Shown piece after piece: positions 55,500 to 64,000 of a DNA stretch of 64,000 bases. Both the position numbers and the translations under genes were made by a program. The stretch covers positions 582,473 to 646,472 of the forward strand of contig JAUJOD010000002.1 in NCBI GenBank assembly GCA_030447865.1, in the 5' to 3' direction. The stretch comes from Nocardioidaceae bacterium (GTDB lineage: Bacteria; Actinomycetota; Actinomycetes; Propionibacteriales; Nocardioidaceae). How positions within the stretch are numbered: position 1 is the stretch's first letter; each line of letters starts with the position of its first letter. Below the pieces are notes generated by a model that saw only the letters and a program-made list of their open reading frames with translations, searched no databases and had not been told where the DNA came from.

Positions 55500-56501
55500 T
55501 CAGTCGCGGCGTCGGTGCCTGATGATGACAGTGGCCGGGTGACCGTTGATCAGGACACCGAGGTCTTGTCCGTCGGCCATGCCCACGGATGCGAATGCTC
55601 GCTGCCAGGACTGTTCGACGCGACGGCCCGACAGGAGGACCAGGCGTCCATGGTGCGGGTGGAGCACTCTGGCGAGCTCCGTGGCGACGTCCCGAGCAAA
55701 GGTGTCGTAGTCCTCGATGGCTTCGTGTTCCCCCCAGGGTGGGTCGGTGACGAACACGTCGACGGAGCCGTCGTCAAGGGTCAGGCGACGGGCATCGTCA
55801 GTCCGGAAGTCCACCCGTGCGTTTCTGGACAGGTCACGAGGTAGTGCGGGTCGATCGAGGTCGCGGTCGGAGCAGACGATCCGCTTGACCGGGTAGGCGA
55901 GACGGGCGACGGCTAGAACTCCGCTTCCGGTGAATGGATCACCGAAGACGTCGTGCGGGTGCGGCCTGGAGGCTGCGACCAACATCGCGCACAACTCAGC
56001 CGACAGGGCGCCCTTCGCCTTGGGCCGCTTGCTGCGCGGAAGTCGCTCACCTAGGACGAGGTCAGTCGACCCGGATCGCCCGATGACCCAGAACTCCTGC
56101 ACGGACCCGCGGCTGACGACCCTTGAACCGGTACGACGAGTGATGACCGTCTCCAGGGACGACTTGGCCCTAGATTCCATCGCGACCAAGGCGCCGTCAA
56201 TGTGCGCCATCACCCGGAAGCCTTGGCGCACCGGAGGAAACCTGGCCGACCATGCGCGCTCGGCCAAGCGGCGTACCGACGCGGGAAGGTCTGTCCTGGG
56301 GACGCGAGAGATAACCCGGAACACGTTGTTAGCGAACGGAAGTGCCTCGGCCGTGGTCAGCGCAGGTGAGACCTCGAAGGTCAACGCGCTCTCATCAGCC
56401 CAATTGATCTCGGCGTGCGGGCATGCCTGGAGCAAGGACGCCTCGGCGAGCTGACGCGTTCCCGCCACAAACTGAACGAGATAGGTCTCTCGACCGGCCA
56501 T
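55500..56501 (-). CDS. Class I SAM-dependent RNA/DNA methyltransferase (THUMP/Trm-G10-like)
   Basis: 333 residues from the ATG at 56501 (AAGGG upstream); 56531 is less likely. The C-terminal half is a Rossmann methyltransferase: DVFGDPFTGSGVLAVARLAY (SAM site), RIVCSDRDLD, and the N6/N2-amine motif VFVTDPPWGEHE. The N-terminal part (YLVQFVAGTRQLAEASLLQA, LPFANNVFRVISRVPRTD) is like the substrate domain of tRNA guanine-N2 methyltransferases. Codon use looks a little less GC-rich than that of the neighbours, a hint of transfer. Confidence 0.8.
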   Translation of the reverse strand: MAGRETYLVQFVAGTRQLAEASLLQACPHAEINWADESALTFEVSPALTTAEALPFANNVFRVISRVPRTDLPASVRRLAERAWSARFPPVRQGFRVMAHIDGALVAMESRAKSSLETVITRRTGSRVVSRGSVQEFWVIGRSGSTDLVLGERLPRSKRPKAKGALSAELCAMLVAASRPHPHDVFGDPFTGSGVLAVARLAYPVKRIVCSDRDLDRPALPRDLSRNARVDFRTDDARRLTLDDGSVDVFVTDPPWGEHEAIEDYDTFARDVATELARVLHPHHGRLVLLSGRRVEQSWQRAFASVGMADGQDLGVLINGHPATVIIRHRRRD

Positions 56502-56684
56502 GCACTGACCCTTACGCATCGTCGTCCGCAACCCAAGTGTCCGCGGCGGCGCTCGCCTACACTCGCGGGTGGTGGAGAGCCTTGTACTACACGGTGCTCC
56601 TCGGTCCCCATTCTCGTTCTACAGCATCAAGGGTGATGGTTGGCTATGGAATCGCTCTACTGTTCCACCGTTGTGTAGGCGGCC

Positions 56685-56952
56685 ATGACTGGTTCTCAGG
56701 TCATCTTTCTGAATGGCGTATCAAGCTCCGGTAAGACGAGCATTGCGCTCTCGTTACAGAGCAGAGCGACAGCGAGGCGACCGCTACGTTGGGACAGCAG
56801 CTCGACAATTCCCACTCGTTCATCGTTATGCGACCTATGACGTTGAGGTCGATACCTCCGCAGCGAGCGCCGACCAGTGCGCCCAACAGATACTTGCCCA
56901 CGTTGCCACGCATGAGCCGGTGGCATTTTCCACCCTGCGGGCCAACACCTGA
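56685..56952 (+). pseudogene. Remnant of a chloramphenicol-phosphotransferase-like gene (internal deletion)
   Basis: The ATG at 56685 opens [20 protein letters not shown], the P-loop start of CPT-family kinases, but the frame ends after 53 residues. In the frame one base later, from about 56758, comes a typical CPT C-terminus: [49 protein letters not shown], ending at 56952. About 100 central residues are missing, so a deletion joined the two ends out of frame. The 183 bases before it and 187 after it hold only promoter-like patches. Confidence 0.8.
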
Positions 56953-57040
56953 CAATGGCTTGACCGCCGGACGAGCTTCCGACCAATGGGGTAAACGGTC
57001 GACGGGCCGGAGGAGAGCGCTGTGGTCGGTGTTCGATATT

Positions 57041-57069
57041 TTGTCGGGTCGGTGGCCCGCTGGTAACGT
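57041..57069 (+). promoter_or_regulatory. rpsT promoter
   Basis: TTGTCG (57041-57046), a 17-base spacer, then TAACGT (57064-57069). Transcription would begin near 57076, leaving a leader of about 64 bases before the rpsT GTG, enough for translational feedback by S20. Confidence 0.65.
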
Positions 57070-57139
57070 GATCCGTCGCGTCCGGCTTGGTCCGGCGTCG
57101 ACAACCACTCATCAGATCGAAGAAGCCGAGGCTTGCCCC

Positions 57140-57400
57140 GTGGCAAACATCAAGTCGCAGATCAAGCGCAACAAGCAGAACGACGCTGCGCACGAGCGCA
57201 ACAAGTCGGTCCGCTCCGCGCTGAAGACGTCGATCCGGCGCTTCCGCGAGGCGGCCGACGCAGGTGAGACCGAGCAGGCCCGCGAGTACGCGAAGGCCGC
57301 TGGCCGCAAGCTCGACAAGGCCGCCTCGGCCGGCGTCATCCACAAGAATCAGGCCGCCAACAAGAAGTCGGCCATCAGCAAGCGCGCCGCCACCCTCTGA
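57140..57400 (+). CDS. rpsT: Ribosomal protein S20
   Basis: 86 residues from the GTG at 57140: [40 protein letters not shown], then [20 protein letters not shown]. Primary binder of 16S rRNA in 30S assembly. The Lys/Arg-rich helical composition and length are typical. Upstream there is a good promoter; the stop is followed directly by an 18-base perfect palindrome. It converges with holA. Confidence 0.97.
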   Translation: MANIKSQIKRNKQNDAAHERNKSVRSALKTSIRRFREAADAGETEQAREYAKAAGRKLDKAASAGVIHKNQAANKKSAISKRAATL

Positions 57401-57418
57401 CGTCCGGCCGGCCGGACG
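57401..57418. terminator. Perfect 18-base palindrome between rpsT and holA
   Basis: CGTCCGGCCGGCCGGACG starts at the base after the rpsT stop and ends seven bases before the convergent holA stop. A bidirectional terminator is likely from position, but there is no T-run on either strand. Confidence 0.55.
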
Positions 57419-57425
57419 AGGTCGC

Positions 57426-58406
57426 CTAGCGCAGGCCGCGGGCCTCAACCACAGAGATCACCAACCGTTCGCACGCCCACAACCGGTCACCAGCTGCTCC
57501 CTTGACGTCGGCGTCGGCCTGAGCGGCAGCTTGAATCGCCGTCGCCAGCCCGCGCGGTGACCACCCCCGAGACTGGGCGGCCAACGACCTCAGCTTCCAG
57601 GCTGGTACGCCGACCTCGCGGGCCAGGTCCGCCTCGCGCAGACCACGCGGCGCGGAGGCGTACCGGGCCACCGACCGCAGCCCGTTGGCCACCGCGCTGG
57701 TAATGAGTACCGAGTCGACCCGGCTGCCGAACGCCCAGCGCAGCTGCTCGAGCGCCTCGCCTTGGTTACCGTCGATCGCGGCGTCGGCGATGGCGAAGCC
57801 CTTCACCTCGGCGCGACCCCCGAAGTACCGGCGTACAAGCTCGGCAGTGACCGGCTCGTCCGCCGCGTCGGCGACCAGCTGGTCGACGGCAGCGGCCAGC
57901 GCCCGCATGTCTTCGCCCACCGCATCGACTAGCGCCGCGGCCACCGAGTCACCGACCTTCGCACCCGACGAGGCGAACTCCGCGACCACCCACCTGGGCA
58001 GCTCCCATTTCTTCAGGGCCAACGCCTTGACCTCGACCGTTCCAGCTTTGCGGAGACTGTCGAGGAGCGCCTTGCCCTTGGCCCCGCCGGTGTGGTGCAA
58101 GACCAGGTGTACGTCGGGCGCCGGCGACTCGACGTACGACAGGAGCGCCGGCGCCGTGTCGGCGGGGACGTCCTCGATGGCGCGTACGACGACCGAGCGG
58201 CGGGTCGCGAACAGCGAGGGGCTGCTGATCTCCGCCAGCGCTCCCGGACCGAGTTCGGCAGCGGCCATCTCTGATATGTCGGCGTCGGCGTCGACGGCTC
58301 GGATTGCTGCCCGGGCCGAGGTGATGGTGCGCTCAGCCAGGAACTCGTTGCCGCCGGTGATCAACGTGGTGGTGCCCAAGAGGTCGCTCGCGCGCGGTGT
58401 TGCCAT
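57426..58406 (-). CDS. holA: DNA polymerase III subunit delta
   Basis: Clamp-loader subunit that opens the sliding clamp. 326 residues. TTTLITGGNEFLAERTITSA, ISSPSLFATRRSVVVRAIED, LHHTGGAKGKALLDSLRKAG, VEVKALALKKWELPRWVVAE, VDQLVADAADEPVTAELVRR and the C-terminal collar helices fit HolA. It lies downstream of comEC on the same strand with a 51-base gap, as in most actinobacteria. Confidence 0.95.
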   Translation of the reverse strand: MATPRASDLLGTTTLITGGNEFLAERTITSARAAIRAVDADADISEMAAAELGPGALAEISSPSLFATRRSVVVRAIEDVPADTAPALLSYVESPAPDVHLVLHHTGGAKGKALLDSLRKAGTVEVKALALKKWELPRWVVAEFASSGAKVGDSVAAALVDAVGEDMRALAAAVDQLVADAADEPVTAELVRRYFGGRAEVKGFAIADAAIDGNQGEALEQLRWAFGSRVDSVLITSAVANGLRSVARYASAPRGLREADLAREVGVPAWKLRSLAAQSRGWSPRGLATAIQAAAQADADVKGAAGDRLWACERLVISVVEARGLR

Positions 58407-58457
58407 GGTGCGGTCAGCATGTCACGGTGCACCGACACTCGCCGTCGATGTTGCCAG

Positions 58458-60878
58458 TCAGCGCGCGGTGACCACGGCGAGCTGACCGGCGCGAGACACG
58501 ACGGCAATGTCGCCGTCGAGGTCGGTGCGGTAGACGTGCGCACCCAGCTGGGTGAACAGTCCGAGCGTCTCAGGCGCGGGATGGCCATAGTCGTTGTCTG
58601 CACCAACGGAGATCAGCGCCACCGCCGCGGCGGTGTCGAGCACGAAGTCGGGATCCTGGTCGGCCGAGCCGTGGTGGGCGGCCTTGAGCACGTCGACGCG
58701 CAGGTCCGCGCCACTGTCGAGGATGTCGTCCTCCTCCTCCGGCTCGGCGTCGCCGGTGAGCAGGAACCGGTACCCCTGCACTTCCACGAGCATGACGACA
58801 CTGGCGTTGTTTGGCGCAGACCCCTCCTCGTGGGTGTCGCTCGACACCGTCTCGACGTCGTCGGCCGGCTCATCGAGCGGCCCGAGCACCTGCCAGTGCA
58901 GCTGGCCGACAGTACGCCGCTCCCCGGCCACGGCGACCGTCACCGGAACGCCCGCCTGCGCAGCCCAGGTGGCGACCGCCGCCGCGCCTTGGGGTGGGTC
59001 CGGCAGCGGCGAGGTCTCGATTTCGGTCACCTGCCGCCCGTTGAGGACACCCGGCAGCCCGTTCACGTGATCGGCATGAAAGTGCGTGAGGACGACCAGA
59101 GCCACGTCGTCGATGTGCAATCTGGTCAGGCACGAGTCGATCAGCTCAGGGTTGGGGCCGGTGTCGACTACCACTGCCACCTGGTGGCCGGCGTTGAGTA
59201 CGAGCCCGTCGCCTTGGCCCACGTCACACGCCACCAGCAGCCAACCGTCCGGAGGCCATCCCAGCCGTCCGATCGGCCTGACGACAGCGACCACCAGCAC
59301 CGCCGCGACGAGCAGGCAGGCGTAGCGCCGGGCCAGCAGCGGCCGCATGACGCTGATCAGAACTGCGCACAGGAACGCCAAGGCGGTGATCGCGAGGCCG
59401 CCTACGGGCCAGGTGACGCTCGCCCCCGCGAGCTGGGCACCCCGCGTGGCGACGCTGACGATCCACCACGCGGACACGCCGGCGACGTGGCCCAGCAGGT
59501 GGCCCACCGGCTCGGACAGGACGGCGGCGAGGCCGGCAACCAGACCGACGACAGTCGTCGGGCCGACCGCCGGTGCCGCCGCGAGGTTGGCCAACACTGC
59601 CACCAGGCTCACCTGCCCGGAGATGGCGGCGACAACCGGGGTGCAGACGACCTGCGCAGCCAACGGCACAGCGACCGCCTCAGCCAGTATCCGAGGCATC
59701 CACTGCGCCATCGCGTCCCGCCACGGCGGCGCAAGCAGCAAGATGCCGGCGGTGGCAAGTGAGGACAGCAGGAACCCCACTGACCGGGCCAGCCATGGAT
59801 CGAAGAGCACCAGCACAATCACCGCGACGCTCAGCGCGCGCATCCCTCGCCGTCGACCGCCCGCCGACAGACCTGCCAGCGCGACCACGCCCATCGCCGC
59901 CGCGCGCAGCACGCTCGGTTCTGGTCGGGCGAGTAGGACGAAGAAGACCACCGTGACCAGCCCGAGCCACGTCAGACCTTGCGCCCGCACACCACACCAG
60001 CGCGCGATGAACAAGGCGAAGGCCAGCACCAAGGTCAGATTCGCGCCGCTCACTGCCAATAGGTGGGTCAGTCCCGTTGTCCGGAAGTCGTCCGCGACCT
60101 CTGGCGGCATCAAGGAGTCGTCACCGTCAACGAGCGCCGGCACAAGCGCACGCTCAGCCGGCGGCAGCACCGAGGCAGCCTCGACCAACCCGGCCCGCAC
60201 CGTGGAGATGCCGCGGTACAGCCACCCTGCGCGCTCGACGACCTCCGGTGCGCCGGTGGTGATGAGCACGCCGGCCAGGTCGGGTCCCTGGGCGGCCTGC
60301 AGCCTGCCCGCCGCCGCCACCGAGTCGCCGAAGCGCACGTCGAGCCATCCCTCGTCTCCGATGACGAGCACCGGGGAGCGCACCTTGGTGGCCACCCCTC
60401 GACCCAGCACGGTCTGCACGTTGAGTCGCGCGATGACGTACGGCGCGAACTCGCCCTCGCGTCGAACCGGGTCCGTCGTGGCCACCCCGGTCACCTCGAC
60501 GTACGCCCGTTGCCGAGCCAGGTCAGGTATGGGTCCCGCTTGAACGGCTCCAGCGCGGAGCCCGGCAATGGCGAACGCTCCGGCGGCAACGAGGACCGCC
60601 GCCCCAATAGTGCGCCGAAGTAGCCCCGCCCCAGCAGCGGGTGGCCCGCTTGACCCGCTGCGCCCGGGCATAGCCGTGGCGGGGGAAGGCACGAAGCGCG
60701 GCACGTTCTGCCGGCGCTGGAGCGCTGAGGGCAGCCACAGGAGGCCCCCGCCCAGGGTGAGCATGGCCGCAGCGGCAGCCAGCGCCTGTCCGGGTGTCCA
60801 CCCGAGTCCGAGCGCAGCAGCTCCCCAGCTCGCTAGGGCCGCGGGCGCGAGACGCAGGTCGAGCGGCTCGCGCGTCAT
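58458..60878 (-). CDS. comEC: DNA-uptake channel protein ComEC
   Basis: 806 residues. An N-terminal DUF4131/OB-like region, a multi-helix competence domain (DFRTTGLTHLLAVSGANLTL, ARPEPSVLRAAAMGVVALAG) and a C-terminal metallo-beta-lactamase domain (VACDVGQGDGLVLNAGHQVA, VVLTHFHADHVNGL, LKAAHHGSADQD). In transformable bacteria it carries single-stranded DNA across the membrane. Its ATG overlaps the comEA stop (ATGA). Whether this organism is competent is unknown; no pilus genes are in the window. Confidence 0.96.
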   Translation of the reverse strand: MTREPLDLRLAPAALASWGAAALGLGWTPGQALAAAAAMLTLGGGLLWLPSALQRRQNVPRFVPSPATAMPGRSGSSGPPAAGAGLLRRTIGAAVLVAAGAFAIAGLRAGAVQAGPIPDLARQRAYVEVTGVATTDPVRREGEFAPYVIARLNVQTVLGRGVATKVRSPVLVIGDEGWLDVRFGDSVAAAGRLQAAQGPDLAGVLITTGAPEVVERAGWLYRGISTVRAGLVEAASVLPPAERALVPALVDGDDSLMPPEVADDFRTTGLTHLLAVSGANLTLVLAFALFIARWCGVRAQGLTWLGLVTVVFFVLLARPEPSVLRAAAMGVVALAGLSAGGRRRGMRALSVAVIVLVLFDPWLARSVGFLLSSLATAGILLLAPPWRDAMAQWMPRILAEAVAVPLAAQVVCTPVVAAISGQVSLVAVLANLAAAPAVGPTTVVGLVAGLAAVLSEPVGHLLGHVAGVSAWWIVSVATRGAQLAGASVTWPVGGLAITALAFLCAVLISVMRPLLARRYACLLVAAVLVVAVVRPIGRLGWPPDGWLLVACDVGQGDGLVLNAGHQVAVVVDTGPNPELIDSCLTRLHIDDVALVVLTHFHADHVNGLPGVLNGRQVTEIETSPLPDPPQGAAAVATWAAQAGVPVTVAVAGERRTVGQLHWQVLGPLDEPADDVETVSSDTHEEGSAPNNASVVMLVEVQGYRFLLTGDAEPEEEDDILDSGADLRVDVLKAAHHGSADQDPDFVLDTAAAVALISVGADNDYGHPAPETLGLFTQLGAHVYRTDLDGDIAVVSRAGQLAVVTAR

Positions 60879-61852
60879 ACATGTACATAGGCTTCGATGT
60901 CCGCCAGCGTCACCTCGCCGATCCCTGACACCTCAAGCAGCTCATCGACGCTGGTGAAGGCGCCGTTCTCAGCGCGCCAGGCCAAGATGGATGCGGCCGT
61001 CACGGGTCCGATGCCAGGCAACGTCTCGAGCTCTGCCTGGCTGGCGATGTTGAGGTCGACCGAGGTGATCGCGCCCGTGGTCGTGCTTCCTGCGATTCCC
61101 GGTGACGGCACCAGGTCAACCGCCGGCACCTTCAGCCCAACCACGATCTGCTCACCGTCGACCAGGGGACGTGCCAGGTTGAGGGAGGTGGTGCTGACAC
61201 CCGGGCGTGCACCTCCGGCGGCCCGCAGAGCGTCGACCACGCGGGACCCAGCCGGGAGCTCTACGATCCCCGGCCGACGTACCTTTCCGGCCACGTCGAC
61301 GACGACCGGAGCGCCCACGCTTGCGGGGGCGGCGAGCGCGCCACCGGTGGGGGCCGCAACCGATGGCGCGCTCGGGCTCGAAGGGACCGTCGAGGCGGTG
61401 GACGGCAGGGTGCGCTCGTTGGCCAGTTGCACCGGCGCGGGCTGCGGAAGCGACCGCAGGACCCACCAGGCAGCGACCGCGACGACCGCGGCCACAATCA
61501 CGGCGACGACCGCCAGCTGGTGTGCCGTGAGGTTCCACCTGCCGTACTCGTCAGCGCGCGGCCGGGCAGCGTGTCGACCTGCTTCGGAGCCCCGGCCAGC
61601 GGTGGGTCCGGGATCCGACAAGTCTGCATCGGGCAACTCTCGCTCCAGCTCATGCGAGGTGGAGTCGGCTGCTCGGGAGCCGAGCGACGCGGCCTGCGCT
61701 GAGCCGATTGTCGGTGCTGGCCCGCCTGCTCGAGTCGCTGGAGTCGCAGCGGGTCGTGCGCCGGCGACCTCGAACTGCGCTGCCAACGCGGCCAGCCGCC
61801 GCCGCGCGATAGCGCTTGCGTCACTTTCGGGAGAGGGACGTCGACCGAACAT
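60875..61852 (-). CDS. comEA: Competence protein ComEA
   Basis: DNA receptor for uptake. 325 residues, longer than the minimal form: a cytoplasmic Arg/Ala-rich N-terminus, one membrane helix (LAVVAVIVAAVVAVAAWWVL), a Ser/Pro/Ala linker, a SLBB domain (VVVDVAGKVRRPGIVELPAG) and a helix-hairpin-helix pair (LPGIGPVTAASILAWR; LLEVSGIGEVTLADI). TAGCGT lies seven bases before the ATG, giving a leaderless start. Co-translated with comEC. Confidence 0.95.
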   Translation of the reverse strand: MFGRRPSPESDASAIARRRLAALAAQFEVAGARPAATPATRAGGPAPTIGSAQAASLGSRAADSTSHELERELPDADLSDPGPTAGRGSEAGRHAARPRADEYGRWNLTAHQLAVVAVIVAAVVAVAAWWVLRSLPQPAPVQLANERTLPSTASTVPSSPSAPSVAAPTGGALAAPASVGAPVVVDVAGKVRRPGIVELPAGSRVVDALRAAGGARPGVSTTSLNLARPLVDGEQIVVGLKVPAVDLVPSPGIAGSTTTGAITSVDLNIASQAELETLPGIGPVTAASILAWRAENGAFTSVDELLEVSGIGEVTLADIEAYVHV

Positions 61853-62000
61853 GGCTGCGACGCTAGGTGGCGATCGGCCCGCCTAACCAGCCCAGATCTG
61901 CGATCTGTGGATGACCGCTCGCCGGGGCCGCCACGGTGGATAGCGATGGTGGCGCCAGCACCTCACCTCCCTCGAAATCCTGCCGACGCGACGTCAGTAC

Positions 62001-62063
62001 GGCCCGACACGCCGGGAAAGCCGGGCCTTCGTTGACGTGTCGGCCTAGAGGTGGCCTAGAGGT
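62001..62063. repeat. Dyad and 11-bp tandem duplication downstream of degV
   Basis: GGCCCGACACG (62001-62011) pairs imperfectly with CGTGTCGGCC (62036-62045), a possible terminator for degV on the minus strand. Right after it GGCCTAGAGGT occurs twice in tandem (62042-62052, 62053-62063), which duplicates the degV stop region. The remaining bases of the 203-base gap hold nothing else recognisable. Confidence 0.45.
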
Positions 62064-62901
62064 GCGGGGAGACGACGACGGCCAGCATGCCCGGGCCGAC
62101 GTGGGCGCCGATGACGGCGCCGACCTGGTTGACGACGAGCTCGTCAAGCTTCAGCACTCTGCTTCGCAGCCGCTCGGCGAGGGTCTCCGCCCGGTCGGGG
62201 TTGGCCAGATGCGACACGGCGATGTCGACAGGTTCGTCGCCGGCTGCCACCACCGCCAGCTCTTCGAGCCGGCTCAGGGCGCGACCCGACGTACGGACCT
62301 TCTCTAGGGGGACGATCCGACCATCCTCGACCTTGAGTAGGGGCTTGACCGCCAGCGCGGACCCGACCAACGCTGCAGCGGCCCCCACTCGGCCGCCGCG
62401 CCGCAGGTACTCCAGCGTGTCGACGTAGAACAACGCGCTGGTCCCTACCGCTCGACGGCGCGCCACCTCTGCCGCGTCGTCGACGCCAGCACCGGCGTCC
62501 AGCGCTTCAACTGCGGCCCGCACCGCAAAACCAGTGCCCATGCCGATCTGCCGGCTGTCGACAACCCGCACCGGCACCGACGCCCCCTTGGCGGCGAGCT
62601 CGGCCGACTCGTAAGTGCCTGACACCTCGCCGGACAGGTGCACCGACAGCACGGCCTCGGCGCCATTCTCGGCCGCCGCTTCGTACGCCCGGAGGAACAC
62701 CTCGGGCGCGGGACGGCTGGTACTGACCGGTGACCACTCCTTCAGCGCCGCCGCGACAGTCTCGGGGCTTGCGGCGGAGCCTTCGTCGTACGACCGCGCG
62801 CCGATGACCACCTGCAGCGGCACCACCACGACGTCGAGCGCGTCAGCCATTGCGCGGTCCACCGACGTGGAGTCGGTGACGAGGGCGACGCGGCGAGCCA
62901 T
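62056..62901 (-). CDS. DegV/EDD-family fatty-acid-binding protein
   Basis: 281 residues. RRVALVTDSTSVDRAMADAL, WSPVSTSRPAPEVFLRAYEA, AVLSVHLSGEVSGTYESAEL, VVDSRQIGMGTGFAVRAAVE, YVDTLEYLRRGGRVGAAAAL and AVIGAHVGPGMLAVVVSPHL define DegV. Family members bind fatty acids, and the FakB subunits of this family present them to the kinase FakA; no FakA is here. TAGTGT ends six bases before the ATG (leaderless). It lies between leuS and comEA as usual. Confidence 0.93.
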   Translation of the reverse strand: MARRVALVTDSTSVDRAMADALDVVVVPLQVVIGARSYDEGSAASPETVAAALKEWSPVSTSRPAPEVFLRAYEAAAENGAEAVLSVHLSGEVSGTYESAELAAKGASVPVRVVDSRQIGMGTGFAVRAAVEALDAGAGVDDAAEVARRRAVGTSALFYVDTLEYLRRGGRVGAAAALVGSALAVKPLLKVEDGRIVPLEKVRTSGRALSRLEELAVVAAGDEPVDIAVSHLANPDRAETLAERLRSRVLKLDELVVNQVGAVIGAHVGPGMLAVVVSPHL

Positions 62902-62969
62902 AGCGTGACACTACAGCGCAGCTGGAAGCCGTTCGTTCAGCCGGGGTTCTGTCAGAGTTCACCCATCGT

Positions 62970-64000
62970 TCAGCCGACGACGACGTTGACCACCTTGGGC
63001 GGCCGAGTGACCACCTTGCGCACGGGCGACGTCCCGATCGCGTGCACCACCGACGGCTCAGCCAGCGCGAGACGTTCCAGGTCAGCCGCTGAGACCGACG
63101 GGCTGACTTGCAGCTTGCCGCGCACCTTTCCCTGCACCTGCACGATGCAGGTCACCTCGTCCTCAACCAACAGCGTGTCCTCGGCGCGTGGCCAGCCGGC
63201 TTTGGCGACGGTCGGGGAATGCCCCAGTCGCTCCCACATCTCCTCGGCGGTGTAGGGCGCCACCAGGCTCAAGATCACCGCCACCGTCTCGGCCGCCTCC
63301 CGCACCGCCGGGTCGGCCGGCCCGCAGCCGGTGTCGATGGCCTTGCGCGTCGCGTTGACCAGCTCCATCACCCGGGCGACGACCACGTTGAAGCGGTGTA
63401 CCTCCAGCAGGGCCGTAGCCTCCGCAATCGTCTTGTGCGTCGTCTTGCGCAGCGACACATCACCAGCGGTGACGTCGACGCCCCGCTCGCTGGTCACGTC
63501 GCCGCTCAGCCGCCACGCCCGTTGCAGGAACCGCAGTGAGCCACTGGGGGACATGTCGGCCCAGTCGATGTCGTCCTCGGGCGGACCCGCGAACACCATG
63601 GTCAGCCGCACGGCGTCGACGCCGTACTCGGTGATCTGCTCGCCCAGGTCGACGCCGTTGCCCAGCGACTTGCTCATGCCGCGGCCCTGGTTGATGACCT
63701 CCCCCTGGTTCAGCAGCGCCGTGAACGGCTCGACGAAGTCCAGGTAACCCATGTCGTGCAGCGCCTTGGTGACGAACCGGGAGTACAGCAGGTGCAGGAT
63801 CGCGTGCTCGACCCCGCCGACGTACTGGTCGACCGGCGCCCAGCGGCGCAGCGCCTCCACGTCGAACGGCTGCGTGTCGTCGTTCGGGGTCGGGTAGCGC
63901 AGGAAGTACCACGAGGAGTCCACGAACGTGTCCATGGTGTCGGTGTCGCGCTGCGCCGCGCCGCCGCACTTCGGGCACTCGACGTTGACCCACTCGGTGG
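62970..64000 (-). CDS. leuS: Leucyl-tRNA synthetase (3' part; 5' end outside window)
   Basis: Charges tRNA-Leu. About 343 C-terminal residues are visible; the gene runs off the right edge. The frame continues upstream of the ATG at 63933-63935, with [20 protein letters not shown] (zinc-like CxxC region), then [26 protein letters not shown], the KMSKS signature as [13 protein letters not shown], the anticodon-binding helices and the C-terminal domain [11 protein letters not shown]. The start and the editing domain lie beyond the window. Confidence 0.97.
   Translation of the reverse strand, partial: TEWVNVECPKCGGAAQRDTDTMDTFVDSSWYFLRYPTPNDDTQPFDVEALRRWAPVDQYVGGVEHAILHLLYSRFVTKALHDMGYLDFVEPFTALLNQGEVINQGRGMSKSLGNGVDLGEQITEYGVDAVRLTMVFAGPPEDDIDWADMSPSGSLRFLQRAWRLSGDVTSERGVDVTAGDVSLRKTTHKTIAEATALLEVHRFNVVVARVMELVNATRKAIDTGCGPADPAVREAAETVAVILSLVAPYTAEEMWERLGHSPTVAKAGWPRAEDTLLVEDEVTCIVQVQGKVRGKLQVSPSVSAADLERLALAEPSVVHAIGTSPVRKVVTRPPKVVNVVVG

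Noticed and set aside
58419-59762. 447-residue open frame antisense to comEC
   Set aside because: Arg/His/Gln/Gly-rich shadow; comEC on the other strand has full domain content.

Overview
The window is high-GC DNA from an actinobacterium. The best guess is the order Propionibacteriales (Nocardioidaceae-like), judged from gene order, codon use, frequent GTG starts and many starts that look leaderless; the family-level placement is an inference. No prophage, insertion sequence, CRISPR array or rRNA was found. No gene-free gap exceeds about 300 bases.

Layout. 0-5.4 kb: a truncated MetE-like gene, small hypothetical proteins, a large class III cyclase/ATPase/TPR regulator and a divergently transcribed cyclic-nucleotide-binding protein. 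5.4-9.3 kb: tRNA-Asn, dnaG and dgt. 9.3-11.6 kb: a VapBC-type toxin-antitoxin pair and an exported sulfatase. 11.7-17.8 kb: dusB, a lipoprotein, glycyl-tRNA synthetase, an ABM-fold protein and two PH-domain membrane proteins. 17.8-21.1 kb: a zinc-uptake operon znuA-znuC-znuB-zur with a Zur-type operator inside its promoter. 21-31 kb: ybaK-like deacylase, uppS, recO, two GNAT genes, a nuclease-like protein, two paralogous lipoproteins, era and a DMT transporter. 31-40 kb: degenerate cytidine deaminase, CorC-like protein, ybeY, phoH, HIT protein, an ECF sigma factor with a membrane GerMN protein, rsmE, dnaJ and hrcA with a clear CIRCE operator. 40-49 kb: hemW, acyl-CoA synthetase, MOSC protein, DEAD-box helicase, an APH(6)-like kinase and lepA. 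49-57 kb is accessory: two APH-fold kinases (one frameshifted), a glutamate-cysteine-ligase-like protein, DUF72 and VOC proteins, amidase, an RNA methyltransferase and the remains of a chloramphenicol-phosphotransferase-like gene. 57-64 kb: rpsT, holA, comEC, comEA, degV and the 3' part of leuS.

Most conserved housekeeping genes lie on the minus strand in the order usual for actinobacteria (leuS, degV, comEA, comEC, holA / lepA, hemW, hrcA, dnaJ, rsmE, HIT, phoH, ybeY, corC, era, recO, uppS / glyS, dus, dgt, dnaG), with accessory genes inserted between them. They serve translation, replication priming, ribosome maturation, DNA uptake and repair, and heat-shock control.

The most unusual content is in the gaps: three separate families of hairpin-forming intergenic repeats (A, 3 copies; B, 6 copies, partly in 62-bp tandem; C, 4 copies), a 51-bp tandem hairpin array before hemW, and a shared palindrome around GACAAGC. 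Two genes carry single-base frameshifts and one is an internal-deletion pseudogene. The cyclase / cyclic-nucleotide-binding pair is the best candidate for an undescribed signalling module.
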